Assembly (NCBI GenBank): GCA_963969595.1
Contig: OZ018416.1
Location: forward strand, 18,802,065 to 18,866,064
Length of the DNA stretch: 64,000 bases
Source: Neckera pumila
Lineage: Eukaryota; Streptophyta; Bryopsida; Hypnales; Neckeraceae
Direction of reading: 5' to 3'
Shown here: positions 22,623 to 33,898 of the stretch, piece by piece
Layout of the letters: each line of letters opens with the position of its first letter
Numbering within the stretch: the first letter of the stretch is position 1
The notes under the pieces: model-generated
What the model was told of the DNA's origin: nothing
What the model saw: the letters and a program-made list of their open reading frames with translations, nothing else
Database searches by the model: none
Translations under genes and position numbers: made by a program

Positions 22623-22944
22623 AGGTAGGAGGTTCTTAACCGCTCAGGCTCAAAAATCACCCACCTCCTCAATATTCACTGCTTGTACATGTTGCTGTTA
22701 GCAATGTACAAGTAGTGAACATTTGAGGAGGTGGGCGATTTTAGAGCCCTCTAAAGTGTCAAAAATTTGAACTTGAAAAATTCTTAACTAATTGTACAAA
22801 GCTCCAAAAATAGGAAATGACTTGGATTGGATGCCAATTTCATTTGTCTTTGAAGGAAAATTTATTGAAAAATACTTGTAAAAATTTCACCTCCCCAAAA
22901 TTCAATTTTAGTTCTTAAGTGGGCTCTTTATGGACCTCCTACCT
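22623..22944. mobile_element. AGGTA-ended (Stowaway-like) element with TA duplication
   Basis: Inverted ends AGGTAGGAGGTTC, flanked by TA (22621-22622 and 22945-22946). The paralogous sequence near 21440-21455 joins the same flanks with a single TA. Inside, 22648-22748 forms a stem of about 40 bp around a 13-base loop. Confidence 0.8.
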
Positions 22945-23090
22945 TAGGTGCTTCAAGGAAATTCATCTTGTGCTTTTCTCAAACTCCTGCTCTTCAGGCC
23001 CCTCTTTGTACACACTTTACAATTAACTCTCTTGAAGTCAATTGTTTTTTTCAACCACCCTATAATTGTCATGGTTAAAAGCAACCGATA

Positions 23091-23112
23091 AGAGAGAGAG
23101 AGAGAGAGAGAG
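23091..23112. repeat. GA microsatellite
   Basis: About eleven GA units. Confidence 0.9.
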
Positions 23113-23177
23113 TCTTGGAATTTTGTGCCGAGCCATGCCTGCCTAGATTTTCAACAAGTACAGTTAATTTTTGTTAA

Positions 23178-24308
23178 TCCCTAAGGGACCAACATGCATT
23201 TTTTTGGCTACATTAGAATTTTGGGCAGGTACGGGTGACTAGAGATTTCTATATATTTGGCCCAGATTTTAATAGGAAGTGGAAGCAAGGAATGTCTTTC
23301 ATATGCACCAAATTTCATGACATTTGGCAATATGAGTCAAAATTTATGGCCTAATATGTTACTTTTTTTTTGTAACTCTCGGCAGTCTTGGTAGATGAAA
23401 AAGAACCACTTTTTTCAAAAACAAAATTTGAAATTGGTTTTTAGAGTTATATATACGTTGAAATCTTTGAATCATTCCATTTTGATCAATGAGTCAAAAC
23501 TTATGAGGATTTTTTGTTTGCGGGCAATTACGGATTCTCTATTCTAAAATAAACTTTGAAGTCCTTTATCTTATTCAGTTTTCAATATCTTTTGAAAAGA
23601 ATAATATCATAGGATGAGGATTGTTTATTACAACATTGCAACCATTGGAATTGACATTTTTCAATTCCATAATTAAATTCTTAACATTTTTAGTATTTTG
23701 AATCATTCTCTACTACTATCTACCTACTATTCTTTTCCTATATGTTGTACAATTCTAAATGATGTGAAATTTTTCAAGTATGTGGCCAACTTTTTGAGGA
23801 GAAAATATCCAAAGAAGCACAACAATTTTGGACATTTTTTTATAGAAAGGTGAGCTTGTGAAGTGCCATTAGAGGGGATTTGGGGGTCTTGGAGGGCTGG
23901 GAGTTCCCCTGCGTTTAAAATTTTGCTTAAAATGATATTTCGGTTAAAAAAAATTATTTATTTTTTATTTTTTGAAAAATTCTGACACGCCCGTACCGCC
24001 GTTCATTGAATCTAGCCAGATTGGAGAATGGGCCTAAAACGGCCCTCTAAGGCCCTCAAATCCCCTCTAATGGTAGCTAGCCTGTTTTTTCACAGGGCCA
24101 AAATAATAATTTCAATGAATGCTTATATCTTGCAATCTACAACGTGGAAATTTTTGAAGTTTTTACCGCGTGTTCTAAATTTAGAATTCTACAAGATCCT
24201 ATGGTTCGATGTGTTAGTAAAGTTTTTTTTTCAAAAATTTGCTACTTGTTCTAAAAATGACAATTTTTGAGCATTTTCAGTAAAAATATAGTCATGTAAC
24301 TTTAGGGG
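23178..24308. mobile_element. TTAA-family element with a nested CATTAG variant
   Basis: TTAA at 23174-23177 and 24309-24312, ends TCCCTAAGGGACC and CTTTAGGGG. Belongs to the subfamily with AACATGCRTTTTTTGGC after the left end. Subtracting the nested 206 bp at 23867-24072 leaves 925 bp, the normal family length. Confidence 0.8.
23867..24072. mobile_element. CATTAG-family short variant, nested
   Basis: Ends CATTAGAGGGGATTTGGGGG and CAAATCCCCTCTAATG. The sister elements at 26891 and 54510 continue straight through from GTGAAGTGC to AGCTGCC at this place. Related to 62345-62568. Confidence 0.8.
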
Positions 24309-25690
24309 TTAAAATGGCAGTATTCCATATGCCATTTTTCCATTCATTTCCTTCTTTCAACGTAACTTTTGTTAAATTCACATACTTTCACAAATTTGGC
24401 AACTTTAATGAGTAGACCGTGCATTCTTAAATTTAGACTAATCTTAGACTCTAGAGCTTAGTGCAGATGAATCACAATTTTTGGCATCCTAATTGTGTCA
24501 ATTCAAACCCCTAAAGGACCAACATATTTAGAGGCCTAAAATAGCTTCAAAATACTAGTCCCTAAAGTTAGGTTGAAACCTTCATCAATATATATATTTT
24601 AATCAAATCCAACCGCTAGATCTTTTGGTCAACTTGTTTACGTACATTGTTTCAAAATTTTAGAATGAATATCTTCACGGATTACAAAATCAATGTAGGC
24701 TTCAAAATGTAGGCTTTTCTAGCCTTTCTAAAAGGTGAAGTTTTGTATTTCAACATTTTTAGGCAAAAACAAGTACGTCCTATAACTTGTGCATTTTAGT
24801 CAAGATGTTGGAAAGTAAGTTGAAAACATATGTTAAAATTTTAACCAATAGTACTTTCATATTCATCTTTAAAAAGATTGTAAAATGGAAGATGGTATTG
24901 AATGAAAGAAAAAATTGATCTACTAATAACTTTTACAAGAAATTAAAAAATCTTGAACCTAATAATAAGAATATTTTAGTAAACAATTCATATCCTTTAT
25001 TTTTATTTTTATTTGAAAATTTTCAAAATTGAGAGCAAAGATGACTTTATATATTTTTACCTTCATTGCCTGCAAAATAAAATTCCTCATAGTTTTTACT
25101 CCATTATTTGGAATTGAATGGTTCAAATGTTTTTGAGCAAGTATCAATCTACACAATTTTCCAACAAATAATTAATACTTTTTTAGAATATATTTTTTGT
25201 TGCCCCTAGTTTGATATCAAAATCAAAAAATCCTTCTAACTTTTGCAATATTTATTGGAACGACATGAAACAAAGCTTTATACGTAGATTATGATGAGTA
25301 GCATCCGTTCTAAAGAATTCATTCAAAAATTACAAATCATGAAGTCAATAAGGTAACTAAACCTAAAATTGCACAGCCTTTAAAAGCGCACAGCGGATAT
25401 TCTTGCCTAAAATGTACTCTCACGATTCATATGACTCTATGATCGCTTTTGGGTACACTTATTCTCAACACTTTGAAAATTTGTGGTTTATTCACACGGT
25501 GTCCTAAAAATGCATTCTAAGAGAATCTAGAATCCCTTTTTGACAACCAATGGGATCCACAAAAAAAATTCAATATAATAGTGAAACCCATGCTGAATCA
25601 AGCTGAATTGCTTAACTATGCGATTTAAGGTGCAGTTACCTTAGAGGCTGCCCAAGTTCTTGAAAAGCCCAAAGTGGGCTCTTTGGTCCT

Positions 25691-26823
25691 CATTAGGGAA
25701 TATTTGAGGCCTCTAAAGGGCCGCTCCACAGCCCTCCGAGGACCCTAAAGTATTTTTTTTTTTTGTTTAGGAGTTTTTTCCCCTATACCCGCTCAACTTC
25801 CATTGGTCTGTCAGAGGATTGTCACCTGTTTGAAAGCCAGGTACAAGTGTTTAATAATCAAGGTTAAGGTATTCTAATTTACCTTAATCCTGATTTTAAG
25901 ATAGCTTAAACTTGGATGCACCTTGCACACTAAATAAGTTATGAAAAACAAGCAAATGTCCAAAATATTCCAATGACCATCTACCTTCAATTTTTTTTTG
26001 ATAGCAATGTGAAACACTTATTTCATGGACATTTTGTGAGATGAAAAATGAGAAGAGAAGCACTTTATACAAGTTGGGTAGTAGTAGTTGACACAATCTA
26101 TGTGGGATATATAAATTAGGCTTAATGGGAGCTCAACCGCTCATAGTTAAGTTAAAATAAGAATTGTGCTCAAAGTCAAACTTCAAACTTCATTTAGGCA
26201 TAGTAGAATAACTTTTTTCAGAAAACTTTGAATTAAAAAAAGGTAGGAAATTAAACTAAATTTTATTTTCAAAAATTGGTTTTGAGGTTTAGAGCCTTCA
26301 ACTAAAAGCTACGGACAAAATTCAAAGAGGATGTTTGAAAATGTCCCAAAAAATATCCCTTCCAACTCCTCTCTAAAATTTGGCCATAACTTTTAATTGA
26401 AGTCTTCAAATCTCAAATGGGTTTTTATAGAGGAAAGTTAACTAGACTCCCTATATTAAATTAGTTCAAAATTATTTAAAAAAATTATTCTACTATGCTT
26501 AAATGAAGTCTGAAACACAGTTCTTGCACTTGACTTAGTTATGAGCGATTGAGCTCCTAAGAATCCTAAATTACATATTCTACATAGATTGTTTGATCTA
26601 AGGATCTTTTCTTCTCATCTTTTAACTAATAAAACTAGCTAAGTGGCTTTTGAAGCTAGAAAACTAATTATTTAATTGCAAAAGTCAAGTTTACAATTTT
26701 CTCAAAAGTGAGCTTGTAAAACAGTGCACTTTGGACACTTTAGATAGGCTCCATAGTGGAATTTTAATAGCTTGGTTGGTCATGCTAGAACGACCCTCCA
26801 AAGGCCGCAACATTTCTCTAATG
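25691..26823. mobile_element. Long CATTAG-type element, 1.1 kb
   Basis: Ends CATTAGGGAATATTTGAGGC and CATTTCTCTAATG with the family's hairpins beside them. The interior is unlike the short members and contains a large inverted repeat (26035-26625). No reading frame of interest. Related to the region starting at 28654. Confidence 0.6.
26035..26625. repeat. Large inverted repeat (foldback), copy 1
   Basis: Arms of roughly 170-200 bases, about 26035-26240 and 26455-26625, are imperfect complements. Words such as GAGCTCAACCGCTCATA pair with TATGAGCGATTGAGCTC. A second copy spans 28990-30270. Confidence 0.65.
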
Positions 26824-26890
26824 GTTAACAAAATTATCCATTTTCACCTTTCCCTTTCCGAGCCATTTAAGTAGAATACCATTATTTTAA

Positions 26891-27798
26891 CCCCTAAAGG
26901 ACCAACATGCGTTTTTTGGCAACATAGAAATTTTGGGCAAGTACGTGTGATTGGAGATTTGCATATTTCGGGCTGATATTTTTATAGAAGGTGGAGACAA
27001 GGAATATCTTTCATATGCACCAAATTTCATGACATTTGGAAATACAAGTCAAAAGTTATGGTCAAATATGTTTTTGTAATCGGACAGTCCGGGTAGATCA
27101 CTTTTTTCAAAAATAAAATTTTGAAACTGGTTTATTAGATTTATATATACATGGAAAGCTTTGAATCATTCCATTTTGCTCAATCAGTCAAACGTTACAA
27201 GGATTTTTAGTTTGCGGGCAGTATAGATTGTTTACTCTAAAATAAACTTTGAAGTCATTTATTTCACTCAGTTTTCAATATTTTTCAAAGAAAAAAAAAT
27301 TGCAAGATGTAGATTGTTTATTACAACATTGCAACCATTGGGATTGGCATTTTTCAATTCCATAATTAACTTCTTAACAATTTAGTGTTTTGAACCATTC
27401 TCTACTTCTTTCTACTTACTATTTTTTTCCTATATGTTGTACAACTCCAAATAATCTGACAATTTTTAGGCATCTAGCCAACTTGCTCTAAAGAATGAAT
27501 CCAAAGAAGCACAAACATTTTAGAATTTTTTTTCATAATAATCTAACCTTGTGAAGTGCAGCTGCCCGATTTTTTGCAGGGCCAAAATAAGGACTTTTGC
27601 CACTTCAAACGCTAATATCTTCCAATCTACACGATGGAAATTTCTGAAAAATTTTCCACACATTCCCAAACCAGAGTACTACAAGATCCTATGGTTACAT
27701 ATGTCCAAAAATGATATTTTTCAAAAATTTGGTACTTGTCCTTGAAATGGTAGTTTTGGAGCATTTTTGGTGAGAACATAGTCAAGGAATTTTAGGGG
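26891..27798. mobile_element. TTAA-family element with proven TTAA duplication
   Basis: TTAA at 26887-26890 and 27799-27802, ends CCCCTAAAGGACC and TTTTAGGGG. The paralogous flank at 48926-48960 has one TTAA and no element. Confidence 0.85.
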
Positions 27799-27802
27799 TT
27801 AA

Positions 27803-28385
27803 CAAACATTTGATTCAATGCAGTTGATATTTCATTGTTTGAGCAATCAACGACAATTTCATTACATTACGTGGCTTCAAACATAATTCTTTGGTAAGAG
27901 ATCCCACCTTCAGATGGTTTGAAAGCTGAGCTATCCGAAGATGTGTTTTTTTTAATTAAGTTGGGTGTTCATCCGGTTGGTAGTGATTGGTGGCTTTGGC
28001 CTACAACTTTTGGCTTTTGACTCTATTTTGTTGCTAATCTTTGCCTTTTGGCTGGTAGTCTGGTACCTATTTGCTTCTCTTGCCCTTGCTTTTAAAAAGA
28101 ATAGAAAGATAGTACTGAAAAAGCTTTAGAAAATGTAAAAAATTTCGTCGAGGGTGTTTCCCTCTAATTTTGTGTACTATTTCTTCTTATCAATGGAAAT
28201 TGTCCATATGTTTCAAGAACCCTCCCATCAATTTCATTAAATTGGCAATATTCAATTACTTTGACTACACTGCTTGGAAACCAAAATCTATGTAACTCTC
28301 CTCATTCGTAGCCTGAAATTAGACAACTGTGAAGATACGTCTCACATTTTTTGGCTTTTGAAACATTGTCAATTGACAATAATGA
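27803..28385. repeat. Part of the GLP 3' flank of the GLP-D unit
   Basis: Matches parts of 48938-49130 (the CAATCAACG and CAATTGACRATAATG region). The middle, about 27890-28200, is unique and without a gene. Confidence 0.5.
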
Positions 28386-28653
28386 AGTCGAGTGAATAAT
28401 AGTGCAATAAGCCTCTTGCGGAGTCTGTTTTGGCCCTCCCCCCGCCTTGTTTCATCCCTGAGGAAAACGTAGGAACATCTTATTTGCAATGCTTGATAAA
28501 ATTTGCAAATTCTGAGTTCATATTTGCAATCAAAGGCCTCAAATTAGCAAAGAGAGGTATTAACAATTGAACAAAGATAGCACCAAATAGGGGGTCTTCT
28601 TTTTTACATTCATCCTGGGCTTTACCTCCACCAAAGGCTCGTTGCATGACTTT
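28386..28653. mobile_element. Mutator-like MITE, second copy, truncated
   Basis: Left end AGTCGAG...AAGCCTCTTGCGG and right part CCACCAAAGGCTCGTTGC match, inverted, the element at 32918-33188. The right end is cut by the repeat starting at 28654. Confidence 0.55.
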
Positions 28654-29048
28654 CATTACAAAGGAGGCCTCTGGATAGCCGCTCCGCAATCCTTTGAGGG
28701 CCCCAAAGGTTTTTTTTTTTTGGTTTCAGAATTTTTTTTTCTTCTATATCCCCTCAGCTTCTATGGGTTTGTCAAAGGACTATCATTGGTTTGAAATCCA
28801 AGTATATGTGTTTAATAATCAAGGCTAAGGTATTTTGATTCACATTGATCCTGATTTTTAAATAACTTAAACTCAGATGCACCTTGCACGCTAAATAATT
28901 TGTGAAAAAACAAGCAAATGTCAAAAATATTCCATTGACCATCTACCTCCAAATTTTTTTTTATGGCAATGTGAAACACTTATTTCATGGACATTTGGTG
29001 AGATGGAGGATGAAAAAAGAAGCATTTTTTACAAGTTGAGTAGTAGTA

Positions 29049-29346
29049 CACTAAAAATGATATTTAGTGTTGGCAACACTAATTACGAACCTTGACACTA
29101 AATATCATAAGTAAGTAACACTAAATCTAATTTCTAACACTAAATATGCTCTATGGTAAATCTGAAATCTGAAAAGGTTTACATTTAGTGTTACAACACG
29201 TTAATTAAATGAACTTGCAAAGGAAGCGGAGGTGGCGCATTGAAGTCCAACACAACACTAAATCCGCTACAATTCAGATTTAGTGTTGTGGTTGGTAGGG
29301 GGGTAAAACACTAAATGTCATACTACACTAAATATCATTTTTAGTG
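29049..29346. mobile_element. 298-bp element built from CACTAAAT repeats
   Basis: Inverted ends CACTAAAAATGATATTTAG and complement. TA lies at 29047-29048 and 29347-29348, and the uninterrupted flank is seen near 26075-26100. The 8-mer CACTAAAT or its complement occurs nine times, with three near-matches, spread in both orientations. The TA duplication argues for a mariner-type MITE despite the CACTA start. Confidence 0.8.
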
Positions 29347-29404
29347 TAGTGAACACAATCCATGTGGAATATTTAAATTAGGTTGAAGAGAAGCTCAACC
29401 ACTC

Positions 29405-29763
29405 CATTAGAGAAAATTTTAAGCCTGTAGAGAGCTGCTCTACAGCCCTCCAAGGTACCCTGAAATTTGTTTTTTTAGGCTAAAAAAATCATTTTTCCCT
29501 ATTACCATCCACTTGAAATTGCACTAGCAATGGTACAGGATCTGAGTTTGAAGAGTTTGAAGCTTATTTGTTTTTAATATAAATAATTTTTAAGAAAATC
29601 TTTAAAAAAGAAAAAGAACCCACAAAATCTGATTGTTTTGGTAAGCAGTCAGTTTGGCTAATCGCTCATTGCGGCACTTTTCTAGAGTGATAGATCAAGC
29701 TTTGAAATAGCTTGGTTTGTCACCCTGGAGCAGCCCTCCGAAGGGTTGAAATTTTTTGTAATG
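29405..29763. mobile_element. CATTAG-family element, nested
   Basis: Ends CATTAGAGAAAATTTTAAGC and GAAATTTTTTGTAATG. Inserted in the foldback at a place where copy 1 (near 26133) joins CGCTC to ATAGTTAAG. Here the same flanks abut the element with no duplicated base. Confidence 0.85.
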
Positions 29764-30539
29764 ATAGTTAAGTCAAATGCAGGAATTGTGTTAAAGGTTA
29801 AATTGTAGAGCTCATTTAGGCATAGTAAAATAACTATTTTGAAAAAACTTTGAACTAAAACAAATTGAGGAATTAAGCTAACTTTTATCTTTAAAAATTG
29901 GTTTGAAGTTTAGAGCCTCCAACTAAAACTTAGGAACAAAATCTAGAGAAGGTGTGTGAAAATGTTAAAAAATTGTCCCATCCAACCTCCCTCAAAATTT
30001 TGTCTATAACTATTAGTTGAAGTCTCAAAACCTCAAACGGATATTTCCATATAAAAGTCAACTTAATTATACAACTTTTTTTAACTCACAGTTTTTTCAA
30101 AATGGTTATTCTACTATGCCTAAATGAGGTTAAAAATTCAACTTTTAACATAATTCCTGCATATGGCTTATCTATGAGCGGTTGAGTTCCTATGATCCTA
30201 ATTTACATATCCCATATGAATTGCTTGACCTACTACTATTCCACTTGTATAAGTATCTTCTCTTCTCATCTTCCAACACCTACACTATGTGACCTTTAAA
30301 GCTAGTTGGAAAACGTAAGAGTTCTCTAATTAGTTTGGCAACTAGCTAATTTTGCTTAATTTCACTAAACTTGATTATTTGCCAATTAATCACCTTTTAC
30401 GTTTAAGAGGTTGATTATTAAATATACTTCTACTATCATCCCAGCTCATTACTTCTTGGTGACACATGGCGGAGCGGCATTGCAGCTCAAACACGGATCC
30501 TTCTGCAAGCAATGCATCGCCCTGTGCATCGTCCTTCGC

Positions 30540-30687
30540 TCCACTTCGGTTCTTGCACCACTGTTGCTGCAATTTCAACAGGGTAGAAATAGGGGAAAAA
30601 CGAATTTTTTGCAAAATAAAAGCAAATTTCAGGGTACCTCGGAGGGCTGTAAGGCAGCCCTTAGGAGGTCTGAAATTTCCTCTAATG
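30540..30687. mobile_element. Right half of a CATTAG-family element
   Basis: Carries the family block around TTGCTGCAATTTCAACAGGG and the right end GAAATTTCCTCTAATG. The left half is missing. It sits in the GLP 3' flank and is followed by the 250-base block repeated at 45827. Confidence 0.7.
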
Positions 30688-30937
30688 CCTACATGTTAAC
30701 CTGTGCCTCGAGCTCTAACTTCAGGCTGCCGGGTTTTGAAACGTTAGAATCGATTATTCTTGCAATGAAATTCCGTTTCATTTGTGTCAAAAACACCAAA
30801 AAACAAAAAAACCCGTTAGAATCTTCGTGGCGGCACGTAGCGGAGCGGCATTGCAGCTCAAACACGAAGGAATGTTCTCCTTCTGCGAGCAGTGCGTCCA
30901 TCACCCTGTGCGTAGATGCTGACAAACGTCCTTCGCT
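30688..30937. repeat. 250-base duplicated block, copy 1
   Basis: Nearly identical to 45827-46076. It contains the GLP 3'-flank module (GGAGCGGCATTGCAGCTC) also found near 1400, 15040, 30475 and 49210. Confidence 0.85.
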
Positions 30938-31639
30938 CCAGGATATGTGCATCTGTGCTCTTGTCTGAATAAATGAATGACTGTACGACAGTTGAATGGA
31001 TGAAAGGTGATTCACTTGGCAGTCTTCCAACCCGTCCGAAGTAAACAGTTAGTCCAACGTAATTCTTCAACTTCTAAGCTAGCTGTGTACTATAAGTGCA
31101 TTAAATAAGCTTCAATAATCCTCAACACATCAGAAGCTGCCATCCACGACTAAGTTAGTATGATTATAGGTGTCATAGGTTTGCACAAAGTCTGTACAGG
31201 GATCAGTTCAGTTAAACCAATGCGAAACCCGAAACTAGCAGAAAAATGGCGATATGTTTTTCAACGGCGTGAAAACGTGAGATACGATGCGAATGCACAG
31301 GGTCACAAACTGTGCTCAGTATGTACCTCAATGATAATTCAACAAACTGAACAACGTTTTATGAAAATGAGAAAACCTGTGGATGGACCTATCATTATTC
31401 ATTTATTCAATTACATGGGGTCAAACTATGGGTAAACCAATGGAAGGACCGATCACTTCAACCTTGGGTCCAGGCCAAGCCACGCTGAGACCAACACAAT
31501 CAACCTACAAAGAATCAGAAGTCACTGGACTCTGTCTCGCTTCAAACGAGCGTTGATCTAGCAACTGTCGCTATAAACTTTTATTACTAGAATTCCACAA
31601 TCTCGGAGACTCGATCATCTCAAAAGCTCTTGATCAATT
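30938..31639. repeat. 3' flank of GLP-D
   Basis: Paralogous to the other GLP 3' flanks; the last 280 bases are almost identical to 15515-15794. No gene. Confidence 0.75.
31580..31585 (-). terminator. Polyadenylation signal of GLP-D
   Basis: AATAAA on the minus strand, 55 bases past the stop codon. Confidence 0.6.
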
Positions 31640-32305
31640 TTACATGCGGAACTGCTTCTGGATCAGGTCCACCGTCTTCTCGTCGATCCGGAACGCCTTC
31701 TCCAACACCTCGTCCTTGATGTCCGGAGTGAACAAAGCAGGAGCAATCTGCTGCACGCCAGGGTTCTGGCTGCTCAAAGCGGCGAAAGCCAACGCCTGCC
31801 ATTTGCCCACGTTCAGCTGGAAGTGCACCAGGCCCCTGGGAAACACGAACAGCTCGCCTTCCTTGAGGGTGGTGGCAAACAAAGTGTTGTTGGTGTCCAC
31901 AAAGCCCACGTACAGCTCGCCCTTCACCAGGAGCAGGAGCTCGGTGGCGCGGGGGTGGGTGTGAGGCGGGTTGATGCCGCCCTTGGCGAAGTCGATGCGA
32001 GCAGCGGAGATGCCCAAGGTGTTCAATCCCGGGAACTGCTGGACGAAAGCGGGCGTGACCGCGGCCTTGTTGGGGTTGTTGGTGTCGCCGGCGTTCTTCA
32101 AGCCATCGAACGTGAAGTCTTTCGCGGACACCTGATCGGCAGGCTTGCAGGTGAGTCCGTTGATGGTGATTCCGCTCTTCAAGTCCGCGACGCAGAAGTC
32201 CTGGAGCGGATCTTCGTCTGCTGCCATGGCGAGCATGGGCACCAGCGCCACGCTCATCAACACGGCCACCGTCACCCACCCACTGCTTCGGGCCATGATG
32301 CCCAT
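31640..32305 (-). CDS. GLP: Germin-like protein (GLP-D)
   Basis: Intronless, 221 residues from the ATG at 32305. The frame is open 19 codons further up to another ATG at 32362, but that would put Ser- and Val-rich residues in front of the signal peptide, and the lower ATG matches all copies. Met-4 replaces Arg-4, with Leu-51 and Pro-78. Signal peptide, Cys-38/Cys-53, ligands His-115, His-117, Glu-122 and His-161, and the sequon at Asn-139 are intact. The upstream region pairs with GLP-E, while the 3' flank pairs with GLP-C. A secreted cupin is expected, with unassigned activity. Confidence 0.95.
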   Translation of the reverse strand: MGIMARSSGWVTVAVLMSVALVPMLAMAADEDPLQDFCVADLKSGITINGLTCKPADQVSAKDFTFDGLKNAGDTNNPNKAAVTPAFVQQFPGLNTLGISAARIDFAKGGINPPHTHPRATELLLLVKGELYVGFVDTNNTLFATTLKEGELFVFPRGLVHFQLNVGKWQALAFAALSSQNPGVQQIAPALFTPDIKDEVLEKAFRIDEKTVDLIQKQFRM

Positions 32306-32454
32306 GTCGACGACGACTGTGCTGCTAGAAATTGAAGGATCGGATCCGGAGTTCAGCTGCAAGTCGAGCTCTTGTCAGCTGAGATGATTGTGGAGTTAGT
32401 TGGAGTATGGCACTGAAATGGTTGCTGCTGTTACAATTGTTTGGGTTGTGGGGG

Positions 32455-32462
32455 TTTATATA
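32455..32462 (-). promoter_or_regulatory. TATA box of GLP-D
   Basis: TATATAAA on the minus strand, about 150 bases from the ATG, same place as in GLP-E. Confidence 0.7.
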
Positions 32463-32575
32463 CGTATCGGGGTCATGACTTCTCGAACACGCGGATTGAC
32501 CTTGGGGTACTAACTGAGGAAATCTCGGAAGAAGGAAAACGGATTAAGGAAGGTGTGCATGGATCGCCCAGATTG

Positions 32576-32715
32576 AAAGCCACTCCCGAGTCCCAACCGT
32601 GCTGGAAGTCCCGTGATTAAGTCAACGGTCGTCGAAATACGAGTTATTATGGCAGGAGGACATTTATGGCCTGCTTTCTGTTCTTAAACTGCAATTAGAC
32701 GCGTTTCAGTTGGGG
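32576..32715 (-). promoter_or_regulatory. Conserved upstream block of GLP-D
   Basis: Close match to 50896-51030, weaker match to 6313-6447 and 16853-16988. About 270-410 bases from the ATG. Confidence 0.45.
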
Positions 32716-32917
32716 ACTTGGGGTGAAGTTACGTGGTTAAGGCTCTGGGACATTTTTCCTTTTTAAAAGATCTCTGCCATTTGTGTCAAAAAGAAGATTG
32801 AAGAAGTTCAGGGACATTTTTATAATTCTTTCGACTTTGTCGCCGTTGAAATAAATATTGTATTTAATATTTTCTCACTGTTGAAATGGATTTCCATGTG
32901 TGTCAACTGTCAACGTT

Positions 32918-33188
32918 GATCGAGCTTATAGTTGTATGACGAGCCTCTTGCGGAGGTAAAGCCCAGGGTGAATGTAAAAAAAAGGACCCCTTATTTTGTG
33001 CCGTCTTTGTTCAACTATTAACACCTCTCCTAGCTAATTTGGGGCCTCTGATTGCCAATATGAACTCAGAATTTGCCAAAAAATTCATGCGTAGCAAATA
33101 AAACGTTCCTGCATTTTCCCCAGGGTAAAACAGGGAGGGGGCAAAATGGCCTCCGCCAGAGGCTCGTCATACAACTAGAAGCTCGACC
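32918..33188. mobile_element. Mutator-like MITE with 9-bp target duplication
   Basis: Inverted ends of 39 bases with a few mismatches, starting GRTCGAGCTTMTAGTTGTAT. GTCAACGTT stands on both sides (32909-32917 and 33189-33197). The GLP-E upstream region near 51225 has the uninterrupted site. 271 bp, non-coding. Confidence 0.85.
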
Positions 33189-33197
33189 GTCAACGTT

Positions 33198-33898
33198 GGA
33201 AGAAATGTTGTGTTTACTGTTGAAATGGATTTGCATGTATGTCAATACTCAATACAGAACTGCGAAAATGTATGGACTTTGGTCAAACTCGTGTTCTTCA
33301 TTTCCGGAAGAGTTGAAGAAGAGAACGGTGAGTTGAAGAAGCGAATCGTGAGTTATCAGATATACTGTATTGAGAAACAGTTGCACGGGAGTGCCGGAGT
33401 GCACGGCCGACACGGAGGGCACTTCAGTTCGCAGAAGGGCTCACCCACACTAAGTTACTGGACAGAAAGTTGAGCAGAGACTTGGCCCATTGGCTTGTCT
33501 TTTTTCTGCAGATGGCTCTCTTCTTTTTTTGAAACACATGGACAAATTGCATCGATAAAGGAAAAAGTACACAGAACCAAAGGACCACGTCCGTGGCGAA
33601 ATTTTTTACATTTTCTGAGACATTTTCAAAGCAATATTTTAAAAGAACAAAGCAACCAAGGTGAGAGACAGCAAGTCCAAAGTAGAACCACAAGATCCTG
33701 CTATCAGGGACCTAATGACCCAATGGGACCCATTACCGCACTTGTTGAAAGTACCCATCTTGAAGTGAGCCAACTTCCAACTCATCGGAAGAAGGATTCT
33801 CTCACCGAAGAAACCTGACAAGAGCCAATAGTTGTCAAATTGCGGGAGAAAGGTACCTTCCTTGTTAGGATATAGCGCACATAGCTTCGTGGTTTTGA
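33198..33898. other. Distal upstream flank of GLP-D
   Basis: To about 33530 it matches 51235-51480 upstream of GLP-E. The rest is unassigned. Short open frames overlap on both strands with no recognisable domain. Confidence 0.5.

Larger units (their letters stand above)
24508..26824. mobile_element. TTAA-family element carrying a nested long CATTAG element
   Basis: Starts CCCCTAAAGGACCAACAT; its interior to about 25690 matches 40640-41538. It is interrupted just before its right end by 25691-26823, after which only a base or so remains before TTAA (26825-26828) and the expected flank. Confidence 0.65.
28990..30270. repeat. Large inverted repeat (foldback), copy 2
   Basis: Same arms as 26035-26625, separated further by two nested elements. 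Without them the length is close to copy 1. Confidence 0.55.
28654..30400. mobile_element. Long CATTAG-type element, second copy with two nested elements
   Basis: Starts CATTACAAAGGAGGCC and follows the interior of 25691-26823, including the large inverted repeat at 28990-30270. Two insertions interrupt it (29049-29346 and 29405-29763). The right end is not recognised; 30400 is approximate. Confidence 0.5.

Noticed and set aside
29049..29346. CACTA-superfamily assignment from the CACTA start
   Set aside because: Comparison with the uninterrupted flank near 26080 restores the site with a TA duplication, whereas CACTA elements give 3 bp.
30411..30968. Open frame of 185 codons
   Set aside because: Runs through a CATTAG element half and the 250-base repeat. 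No codon bias or domain; the overlapping frame on the other strand repeats at 45828.
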